Position numbers and translations under genes: made by a program
Notes under the pieces: model-generated
Told to the model about the DNA's origin: nothing
Database searches by the model: none
Seen by the model: only the letters and a program-made list of their open reading frames with translations
Shown here: positions 1-4,700 of the stretch, piece after piece
How the letters are laid out: the number at the start of each line of letters is the position of its first letter
Position numbering within the stretch: the stretch's first letter is position 1
Origin: Candidatus Peribacteraceae bacterium
Lineage (GTDB): Bacteria > Patescibacteriota > Gracilibacteria > Peribacterales > Peribacteraceae
DNA: 8,959 nucleotides
Reading direction: 5' to 3'
Assembly (NCBI GenBank): GCA_013140485.1
Contig: JABFSS010000069.1
Location: 1 to 8,959, forward strand

Positions 1-1535
1 CCGGGATGACGAACAGCTTGCCGCGGTCTTGCAAACCCCAGAGGCCGAAGGCGACGGTCTTGCCTCCGCCCATGGAGATCATGGAGCCGCGCGTGCGGCC
101 GGGGAGCGCCTTTGTACGGCTCGTAGCCTATGAAGGAGTGGCTCAGGATGCCTTCGCCGCGGGTTTCAATGATGAAGTCTCCGCGGAAACCGAGCAGACC
201 GCGTGTGGGGACTTTGAATTCCAGGCGCGCGTGGCCATCCTGCGTCTTCATGTCGACCATTTCGCCTTTGCGGCGCGCGAGCTGATCGATGACCGTGCCC
301 GTGAATTCCTCCGGCACGTCGATGATCGCCTGCTCAATGGGCTCTTCTTTTTTGCCGTTCACCATGCGCATGATCACTTCGGGACGCGATACTTGGAGCT
401 CGAACCCTTCGCGGCGCATGTCTTCGATCAGGACGGACAAGTGCAATTCTCCGCGACCGCTGACTTTATACGCGTCTGAATTCGGGATTTCCTCCATGTG
501 GAGACCCACGTTGGTTTCCTTCTCGCGCTCCAGGCGCGCCTTGATGTGACGCGTCGTGACCAGGTTGCCTTCTTTGCCCGCGAACGGGGAGTTGTTGACG
601 AGGAATTCCATGCTGATCGTCGGCGGATCGATGTTAAGCGCGGGCAGCGGCTCGGCCGTCTCGCTCGTGGTGATGGTTTCGCCGACGTAAATATCGGGGA
701 TGCCGGCAAGCGTGATGATGTCGCCGGCAATCGCCTCATTCACTTCGATGCGCTTGAGCCCGCGATACTGGAGGACTTTGGTGATTTTGCTGACGCGCGT
801 CTCTCCGGTTGTTTTCTTGATAAAGACTTTGTCGCCGACTTTCGCCGTGCCTTCGTACACGCGGCCGACCGCCAAACGGCCGACGTAGTTGTCGTACGCA
901 AGACTGCAAGGCTGCATGCGGAAGGGAACCTCCAGACGCTGCTCCACTTCGGGCACGTGCTGCATGATGAGTTCAAAGAGCGGAACGAGGTCGGTGGACG
1001 TATCCTCGAGTTTCCGCTTGGCCATGCCCTCGCGCGCGATGGCGAAGATGTAGGGGAAATCGAGCTGCAGATCATTTGCCTTGAGTGCAACGAAGAGATC
1101 GAACACTTCGTCGACCACTTCCATCGCTCGTGAGGCGGGCTTATCGATCTTGTTGATGACGACGATCGGCTTGAGCCCGAGTTCGAGCGACTTCTTCAGC
1201 ACGAACTTCGTCTGCGGCATCGGGCCTTCCTGCGCGTCGACAACCAAGAGCACGCAGTCGACGGTCCTGAGAACGCGTTCGACTTCGGATCCGAAGTCCG
1301 CGTGACCGGGCGTATCGACAATGTTGATGCGGCAGTCCTTGTATTGAATCGAACAGTTCTTCGCGTAGATGGTGATGCCGCGCTCCTTCTCCTGTGCATT
1401 GCTGTCCATGATCAACTCCCCCACTTTCTCCTGTTCGTGCATCTCAAACGCCCCGCCCTGTTTCAAAAGAGCGTCCACGAGCGTGGTTTTGCCGTGGTCG
1501 ACGTGGGCGATGATGGCAATGTTACGGATACTCAT
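1..1535 (-). CDS. typA: Translational GTPase TypA/BipA, C-terminus outside window, apparent frameshift near 101-107
   Basis: Ribosome-binding GTPase of the EF-G/LepA superfamily, acting in the cytoplasm on 70S/50S particles in ribosome assembly and stress adaptation. About 511 residues are visible of a family length near 600. The G domain is complete: G1 HVDHGKTT (residues 11-18), G2 with ERGITI (51-56), G3 DTPGH (74-78), G4 NKID (128-131), G5 region AIAREG (165-170). An EF-Tu domain-2-like barrel follows (about 205-295), then the EF-G-like region with SGRGELHLSVLIEDMRREGF (359-378) and the TypA-typical TRGLLGFRGDF (444-454). The frame is open from ATG at 1535 to GYEPYKG (470-476). The family continuation LPGRTRGSMISM and QDRGKLFVIP is then read in another frame from about position 103 to the edge. 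The start is fixed by homology at MSIRNIAIIAHVDHGKTT. No Shine-Dalgarno is present; eight pyrimidines precede the ATG. The identity is certain; whether the break is real or an assembly error cannot be decided here. Confidence 0.96.
   Translation of the reverse strand, partial: MSIRNIAIIAHVDHGKTTLVDALLKQGGAFEMHEQEKVGELIMDSNAQEKERGITIYAKNCSIQYKDCRINIVDTPGHADFGSEVERVLRTVDCVLLVVDAQEGPMPQTKFVLKKSLELGLKPIVVINKIDKPASRAMEVVDEVFDLFVALKANDLQLDFPYIFAIAREGMAKRKLEDTSTDLVPLFELIMQHVPEVEQRLEVPFRMQPCSLAYDNYVGRLAVGRVYEGTAKVGDKVFIKKTTGETRVSKITKVLQYRGLKRIEVNEAIAGDIITLAGIPDIYVGETITTSETAEPLPALNIDPPTISMEFLVNNSPFAGKEGNLVTTRHIKARLEREKETNVGLHMEEIPNSDAYKVSGRGELHLSVLIEDMRREGFELQVSRPEVIMRMVNGKKEEPIEQAIIDVPEEFTGTVIDQLARRKGEMVDMKTQDGHARLEFKVPTRGLLGFRGDFIIETRGEGILSHSFIGYEPYKGAPRPHARLHDLHGRRQDRRLRPLGFARPRQAVRHP
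98..108 (-). other. Apparent frameshift site in typA
   Basis: On the minus strand the TypA frame reads GYEPYKG and then turns into unrelated residues (APRPHARLHD). Reading one base later from about position 103 restores LPGRTRGSMISM and the conserved tail. Family spacing between YxPxxG and GR suggests two missing bases just before TCCCC (GGC GCn nTC CCC GGC CGC). One extra C in the run at 101-104 would also restore the frame but leaves the loop one residue short. No slippery heptamer or structure suggests programmed frameshifting. A base-call or assembly error, or a recent mutation, is more likely. Confidence 0.85.
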
Positions 1536-1544
1536 AAAGAGGAT

Positions 1545-1590
1545 GTCAGCCCGAGTAGCTCGGCGCGGAGCGCTGAGCGTATCGAGGGCC
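1545..1590 (+). repeat. REP-like palindromic repeat, copy 1
   Basis: Left flank GTCAGCCCGAGTAG (1545-1558), stem CTCGGCG (1559-1565), loop CGGAG (1566-1570), stem CGCTGAG (1571-1577, one G-T wobble), right flank CGTATCGAGGGCC (1578-1590). It belongs to the six-copy family in this window, which has constant flanks and variable paired stems. It lies between the divergent typA and the 1695 gene, only 9 bp from the typA ATG, so it would fold in the typA leader if transcription starts beyond it. Confidence 0.85.
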
Positions 1591-1659
1591 GGGGCACTCT
1601 AGCGCACAAATCGCGCAGACAGAAGGGAAAAGTGTCTGAAGGCGCGGAACGACCACAAT

Positions 1660-1689
1660 TTGACATACATCCAATTCTGATTAGATTAT
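1660..1689 (+). promoter_or_regulatory. Sigma70-type promoter giving a probably leaderless transcript
   Basis: A perfect -35 TTGACA (1660-1665) is followed 16-18 bp later by an AT-rich -10, either TAGATT (1682-1687) or GATTAT (1684-1689). The -10 ends only 5-7 nt before the ATG at 1695. Transcription would therefore start at or next to the start codon. No ribosome-binding site exists, which agrees with leaderless initiation. The exact -10 hexamer is ambiguous. Confidence 0.65.
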
Positions 1690-1694
1690 CTACT

Positions 1695-2582
1695 ATGACC
1701 CGATCCCAGACCCACAATCTGCATGAATGGACGGAGCAGGCAAAAATCACATCGAGCCCCGACGGTATCGCAGCCTTCTTCGGGGATAAGGATGGCATTG
1801 GCGTACACACTGACAGGATCCGCATGCTCCAGAGCGCAGTCGAACACGTCGTTGTCCATCGACGCGAGGCGTTCTTCTATGCGCTGATTCAAGAAGATCC
1901 GTATGTGCATGCGTATGTCGGTGACAGACTGCAACGCTCGCGAGGGGGACGCCGACGGAAAGTTAAACAAGCTTTCGAGGAGCACGAAGACTTCGGCCCC
2001 ACCGTCACGCCGCACCTGGAAAAATTCGGAGTTCTGGATTGGCAATTGCGTCTCCGGGAATTGTCCATTCTCCTCAAGCACGCCACTGAGAGGGGGCTCG
2101 GTCCCCGCTCCGAAGCCGAGGTGAGTAGACCGACAACGCTCACTGTCACGCCCTCCCGCACATTCGTCGAATGGATCACCTACGCTCATGAAGTACAGAG
2201 AGAGGTGACGGACAGTGAGAATTTGATGACACCGACATCCGTAGAAAAAATGCATCTGCGGAACATCCTGACCATCCTCCGGTGCATGAAGAGAATTCTG
2301 CGACAAACGGAGTACGTTTTCCTCAATCCGGGAGCATCCGGCAGGACGAAGATTGCGATGAGCGCGGATGCGATGTGGAGTGCCGTCCACGCAGCCGAGC
2401 AAGCGCGTGACAACAATGATCATCCTGCGATGGGAGAGTGGTATAAGAAGTTGATCAAGTGTGTCCTTGAGATTCGGAAGGGCGTTGATAGCCTGTGCAT
2501 CCATCAAAGCAAAGCTCCCGAAGATCCCGTCCTTAAGAAAACATTTCCGCTCATGCTCGAAGAACCTGCACAGGCTATGTGA
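1695..2582 (+). CDS. Hypothetical soluble helical protein, 295 aa
   Basis: I do not recognise this protein. It has no signal peptide or membrane segment, so it is probably cytoplasmic. It is predicted mostly alpha-helical and highly charged, with a basic cluster at residues 81-91 (RSRGGRRRKVK), a helical stretch at about 184-207 (EKMHLRNILTILRCMKRILR), and a second one at about 223-263 ending in WYKKLIKCVLEIRKG. Cys197, Cys256 and Cys268 do not form an obvious metal site. The start at 1695 is chosen because a TTGACA promoter lies just upstream and a good terminator follows the TGA. The frame stays open upstream to 1302, but that stretch is antisense to typA. A long antisense frame (1686-2639) exists but its product is Cys/His/Arg-rich and shadow-like. 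The basic patch could bind nucleic acid; this is a guess. Confidence 0.75.
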   Translation: MTRSQTHNLHEWTEQAKITSSPDGIAAFFGDKDGIGVHTDRIRMLQSAVEHVVVHRREAFFYALIQEDPYVHAYVGDRLQRSRGGRRRKVKQAFEEHEDFGPTVTPHLEKFGVLDWQLRLRELSILLKHATERGLGPRSEAEVSRPTTLTVTPSRTFVEWITYAHEVQREVTDSENLMTPTSVEKMHLRNILTILRCMKRILRQTEYVFLNPGASGRTKIAMSADAMWSAVHAAEQARDNNDHPAMGEWYKKLIKCVLEIRKGVDSLCIHQSKAPEDPVLKKTFPLMLEEPAQAM

Positions 2583-2589
2583 CACATCG

Positions 2590-2627
2590 AAAAAGAGCCC
2601 CAGCTCTAGGGGCCCTTTCTCGTTTTT
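2590..2627. terminator. Bidirectional intrinsic terminator between convergent genes
   Basis: Stem AAAGAGCCCC (2592-2601) pairs with GGGGCCCTTT (2609-2618) with one mismatch around a 7-nt loop. On the plus strand five T follow at 2623-2627. On the minus strand the run of A at 2590-2594 gives five U. It sits 8 bp after the TGA of the 295-aa gene and faces the stop of the minus-strand gene at 2685, so it can serve both. Confidence 0.8.
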
Positions 2628-2634
2628 AACTATT

Positions 2635-2680
2635 GTCATCCCGAGTAGCTCGTCGCGGAGCGGCGAGCGTAACGAGGGAC
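2635..2680 (+). repeat. REP-like palindromic repeat, copy 2
   Basis: Left flank GTCATCCCGAGTAG (2635-2648), stem CTCGTCG (2649-2655), loop CGGAG (2656-2660), stem CGGCGAG (2661-2667, one T-G wobble), right flank CGTAACGAGGGAC (2668-2680). It is located between two convergent genes, right after the terminator and 4 bp from the stop codon at 2685-2687. Confidence 0.88.
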
Positions 2681-2684
2681 AGGA

Positions 2685-3020
2685 TTATTTGCAGGTGCAC
2701 GGACTATGACCGCATCCGGGGCATCCGCCGCCGCAGGATCCTCCTCCGCACGATCCCTCACCGCACGAGCTGCCGCAACCCTTGCCGCACGGGCAGAGCT
2801 TCTTGACGAGCTTCAGCCAGCACATGATGGAGAGAAGAAACGCGACGACGGCGATGGAGCCGTCGATCGTGCCGAATCTCCAGCCTTCAATCGTGTAGTG
2901 CGTCATGTAGACTCCGAGAGCCGTCGCGACCGTCGTTGCGGTCGTGAGCAGCGCGACGATGGCGACAAGTACTTTGCAACCGCCGCAGCGGCCACCTGTT
3001 GAACATCCGGAACCACACAT
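2685..3020 (-). CDS. Small two-helix membrane protein with Cys/Gly-rich tails, 111 aa
   Basis: No family is recognised. Two hydrophobic helices, about residues 16-38 and 53-70, are separated by a short loop (YMTHYTIEGWRFGTIDG). Fifteen cysteines are placed almost wholly in the tails: 2, 6, 12 and 15 before helix 1; 67 in helix 2; then 76, 78, 82, 86, 91, 96, 100, 103, 108 and 110 in a Gly-rich C-tail containing CPCGKGCG and CPGCGHSPCTC. Lys16, Lys70, Lys73 and Lys74 flank the helices, so both tails should be cytoplasmic by the positive-inside rule. Tails like this could bind Zn, Cu or Fe-S; that is inference. It is convergent with the upstream plus-strand gene and shares its terminator. The start ATG at 3020 is preceded by 17 pyrimidines and no Shine-Dalgarno. 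The coherent membrane topology argues that the gene is real. Confidence 0.7.
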   Translation of the reverse strand: MCGSGCSTGGRCGGCKVLVAIVALLTTATTVATALGVYMTHYTIEGWRFGTIDGSIAVVAFLLSIMCWLKLVKKLCPCGKGCGSSCGEGSCGGGSCGGGCPGCGHSPCTCK

Positions 3021-3037
3021 AGAAGAAGGGGGGAAAG
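3021..3037 (-). promoter_or_regulatory. Pyrimidine tract directly before a start codon (no Shine-Dalgarno)
   Basis: On the minus strand the 17 bases before the ATG at 3020 are all C or T (CTTTCCCCCCTTCTTCT). There is no AGGAGG-like element. Such tracts can bind ribosomal protein S1 in other bacteria; use here is inferred from its recurrence at five of the seven starts in the window. Confidence 0.5.
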
Positions 3038-3082
3038 TGCGTGAATACTACGCCCGAAGCGGCCCGCCGCGATATGGAGATA

Positions 3083-3124
3083 TTGACAGTATTATTGACA
3101 GGTGCCTTACATGCAGCATAGCAT
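3083..3124 (+). promoter_or_regulatory. Promoter with duplicated TTGACA before the DUF11 gene
   Basis: ATTGACAG occurs twice, at 3082-3089 and 3094-3101, 12 bp apart. The second TTGACA (3095-3100) stands 18 bp from TAGCAT (3119-3124), a 4/6 match to TATAAT. This -10 ends 7 nt before the ATG at 3132, the same geometry as the promoter at 1660-1689, and predicts a leaderless mRNA. The -10 is weak and the role of the first TTGACA is unknown. Confidence 0.5.
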
Positions 3125-3131
3125 CACTGAT

Positions 3132-3944
3132 ATGACTGCCTGTCTACTCACCCGCGCCGCGACCGCGATACTTGTTGTCAGTAGCGTCGTTTTTCCGGGT
3201 GTTGCGTCGGCCTACGGCTCATCGGTCTCCTATCGGAACGCACCCGGATTCGTGTGCCATCGCTGGGGAACGTCGGGCCAATGTGCGGACTGGAGTTACT
3301 ACGAAGTTCCGCCTCCCGCGTACGGCGGACTGCGCTACACCGAAAATCCCAACCAGGCGTACTACCGCTACTACAAATCGGTGAAGACGACTCCGTACGT
3401 CCAGACGACGACCCCCGCCCGCGCGGTGTATTCCGGCACGCGTTGCACGGACCCCACGGTTGATTGCACGGGCCGCGTCTCGGTCCGCGCCAGCGCGAAC
3501 ACCAACCCCGCCGTGCTCGGCGATCTTCTCACGTACACGATCTACGTTCGCAACGACGACAGCCAGAATCGCACGGTCAACGTCCGCGCGTACGTCGACC
3601 GCAACGTCGGTTTTGAGAGCGCCACGTACGGCGGCTACAGCGACGGCGACGTGATCCGCTGGGACGCACTGAGGATCCCCGCCCGCTCCAGCCGGTCCTT
3701 TACTCTGCGCGTCCGCGTCCACTCCAACGCTCCCACGGGCTCGGCCCTCCAGTTGAAAGTGCAGGCGGGCAACAGCGTCGACTCCGTCTCCGTGAACGTC
3801 TACGACTCCGGCTACTACCAGAATTCCATCCGCGTCAACGACGACGGCATCCGCGTCCGCTACAACCAGTACACCGGCGACCGCGAACTGCGGTCACTGC
3901 CGACGTACTATCATGATGAGTTTGGGAATGTGCATACGAGGTAG
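3132..3944 (+). CDS. Secreted protein with a DUF11-like beta-sandwich domain, 270 aa
   Basis: The N-terminus is a classical Sec signal peptide: MTACLLTR, a hydrophobic core AATAILVVSSVVFPG, then VASA with cleavage predicted after Ala27. Mature residues 28-100 are rich in Tyr, Pro and aromatic residues and hold Cys42 and Cys51. Cys105 and Cys112 follow, so two short disulfides are possible. Residues about 113-222 resemble the DUF11 cell-surface repeat: VSVRASANTNPAVLGD, then LTYTIYVRN, then a long beta pattern with PARSSRSFTLRVRV and VNVYDSGYY at the end. The function is unknown; in the family such domains occur in exported surface proteins. The start at 3132 is preferred because it gives the best signal peptide and fits the promoter. 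In-frame alternatives are GTG 3102 and ATG 3111. The TAG stop overlaps the first base of repeat copy 3. Confidence 0.85.
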   Translation: MTACLLTRAATAILVVSSVVFPGVASAYGSSVSYRNAPGFVCHRWGTSGQCADWSYYEVPPPAYGGLRYTENPNQAYYRYYKSVKTTPYVQTTTPARAVYSGTRCTDPTVDCTGRVSVRASANTNPAVLGDLLTYTIYVRNDDSQNRTVNVRAYVDRNVGFESATYGGYSDGDVIRWDALRIPARSSRSFTLRVRVHSNAPTGSALQLKVQAGNSVDSVSVNVYDSGYYQNSIRVNDDGIRVRYNQYTGDRELRSLPTYYHDEFGNVHTR

Positions 3945-3989
3945 TCCCTCGTTACGCTCAGTGCTCCGCACTGAGCTACTCGGGATGAC
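3944..3989 (-). repeat. REP-like palindromic repeat, copy 3
   Basis: Read on the minus strand: left flank GTCATCCCGAGTAG, stem CTCAGTG, loop CGGAG, stem CACTGAG, right flank CGTAACGAGGGAC. The 7 bp stem (3957-3963 with 3969-3975) is perfect and its sequence differs from the other copies. It begins inside the TAG stop codon of the DUF11 gene. It is the first of four copies in a 223 bp cluster between convergent genes. Confidence 0.9.
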
Positions 3990-4005
3990 AAGCGCTTAAT
4001 AGAAA

Positions 4006-4050
4006 GTCCTCGATACGCCCACGGCTCCGCCGTGGGCTACTCGGGGATAA
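4006..4050 (-). repeat. REP-like palindromic repeat, copy 4
   Basis: Same orientation as copy 3. The stem arms CCCACGG (4018-4024) and CCGTGGG (4030-4036) pair perfectly around CTCCG (CGGAG on the minus strand), flanked by CGAGTAG and CGTATCGAGGAC. It differs from the other copies at several stem positions on both arms at once, so pairing rather than sequence is conserved. Confidence 0.88.
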
Positions 4051-4058
4051 AATTACTT

Positions 4059-4105
4059 GTAGCGCCGAGTAGCTCGCCGTGGAGCGGCGAGCGTATCGAG
4101 GCGTC
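4059..4105 (+). repeat. REP-like palindromic repeat, copy 5
   Basis: The left flank is degenerate but ends in CCGAGTAG (4065-4072). The stem CTCGCCG (4073-4079) pairs perfectly with CGGCGAG (4085-4091) around the loop TGGAG, followed by CGTATCGAGG (4092-4101). The orientation is opposite to copy 4, so copies 4 and 5 form an inverted pair. Confidence 0.85.
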
Positions 4106-4121
4106 ACTCTCAAAAGAGCTT

Positions 4122-4166
4122 GTCATCCCGAGTAGTTCGCGCTGGAAGCGCGAACGTACGAGGGAC
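4122..4166 (+). repeat. REP-like palindromic repeat, copy 6
   Basis: Left flank GTCATCCCGAGTAG (4122-4135), perfect stem TTCGCGC with GCGCGAA (4136-4142, 4148-4154), loop TGGAA, right flank CGTACGAGGGAC (4155-4166). The first stem base is T instead of C and its partner is A instead of G, a clean compensatory change. It ends 14 bp before the stop codon of the minus-strand alkyltransferase gene. Confidence 0.9.
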
Positions 4167-4180
4167 CATACGGCGGACAC

Positions 4181-4627
4181 TCACACGGCAGAGCGCTTCT
4201 CATGCTCAAGCAACCACTCCTTCTTTTTTGTCCCCCACGCATATTTCCCCGGTTGAGATCCCGATGCGGGCACGATGCGGTGACACGGAATGACGATGCC
4301 GACGGGGTTCTTCGCGACGGCTGAGGCAACCGCCCGCACGGCTCGCGGCCTCCCGATCTTCTTCGCGAGCTGGCCGTACGTCATAGTCGAACCGTACGGG
4401 ACGGACTGAAGTGCGGACCACACCGTCCGCTGGAAGGGCGTTCCATCAAGATCAACGGTGACCGTGAACGTCCTGCGCTTGCCGATCAGATATTCGGCGA
4501 GTTCCCGGTGACCGCGCCGCTCGTTGAGCGCATTCCTCTCTTCGTGATGCAACACGGGGCGGGACCCCAAGCTCACCGCGGTGACCCCTTTGTCAGACGC
4601 CGTCAGGTGGAGATCGGACACGCGCAT
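4181..4627 (-). CDS. ogt: Methylated-DNA--[protein]-cysteine S-methyltransferase (O6-alkylguanine-DNA alkyltransferase)
   Basis: Suicide DNA repair protein that transfers an alkyl group from O6-alkylguanine to its own cysteine in one irreversible step. The 148 residues match the short forms of the family, with an abbreviated N-terminal domain (about 1-60). The catalytic domain shows FQRTVWSALQSVPYGSTMTY (65-84) with the conserved Tyr, the recognition helix GRPRAVRAVASAVAKNP (92-108) with the arginine finger at Arg98, the active site PCHR with Cys115, and the tail GTKKKEWLLEHE (132-143). All key residues are present, so it should be active. One deviation: the usual GYxxG after the active site is replaced by GKYAWG. 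The start ATG at 4627 is preceded by nine pyrimidines (TTTTCCTTC) and no Shine-Dalgarno. The gene stands alone between two kinds of palindromic repeat. The choice between ogt and a similar name (ada-type C-terminal domain) is nomenclature only. Confidence 0.95.
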   Translation of the reverse strand: MRVSDLHLTASDKGVTAVSLGSRPVLHHEERNALNERRGHRELAEYLIGKRRTFTVTVDLDGTPFQRTVWSALQSVPYGSTMTYGQLAKKIGRPRAVRAVASAVAKNPVGIVIPCHRIVPASGSQPGKYAWGTKKKEWLLEHEKRSAV

Positions 4628-4635
4628 GAAGGAAA

Positions 4636-4641
4636 ATTATG
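4636..4641 (-). promoter_or_regulatory. Possible -10 element of the alkyltransferase gene
   Basis: On the minus strand CATAAT (5/6 match to TATAAT) ends 8 nt before the ATG at 4627, so the transcript would start at or within about two bases of the start codon. No convincing -35 is seen at the right distance, because the upstream sequence is the GC-rich palindrome at 4654-4682. Confidence 0.35.
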
Positions 4642-4653
4642 AAGGAAGGCGTT

Positions 4654-4696
4654 CCCCCTCTCCGTGCGGCACGGAGAGGGGGTTAGGGGGTGAGGT
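4654..4696. repeat. Long GC-rich palindrome with GGTTAGGGGGTGAGG tail, second repeat family
   Basis: Perfect 13 bp stem CCCCCTCTCCGTG (4654-4666) with CACGGAGAGGGGG (4670-4682) around the 3-nt loop CGG, followed by TTAGGGGGTGAGG. Sequences with this layout (CCTCTCC palindrome followed by GTTAGGGTGAGG) recur in intergenic regions of many bacterial genomes, as far as I recall. Only one copy lies here. It could stop transcripts of the minus-strand Calx-beta gene, but no U-run follows, so it is not a clear intrinsic terminator. Confidence 0.6.
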
Positions 4697-4700
4697 CCCC

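Noticed and set aside
1302..1694. In-frame upstream extension of the 295-aa gene to 1302
   Set aside because: The first part is antisense to the strongly conserved typA 5' region and includes repeat copy 1. A promoter and plausible ATG at 1695 explain the gene better.
1686..2639. Long antisense reading frame (317 codons) opposite the 295-aa gene
   Set aside because: It begins in the terminator stem region, its product is Cys/His/Arg-rich without domain pattern, and the plus-strand frame has promoter and terminator in the right places.
3944..4166. CRISPR-like array of regularly spaced repeats
   Set aside because: The units are in both orientations, the central part varies while staying self-paired, the spacing is irregular, and no cas genes are present.
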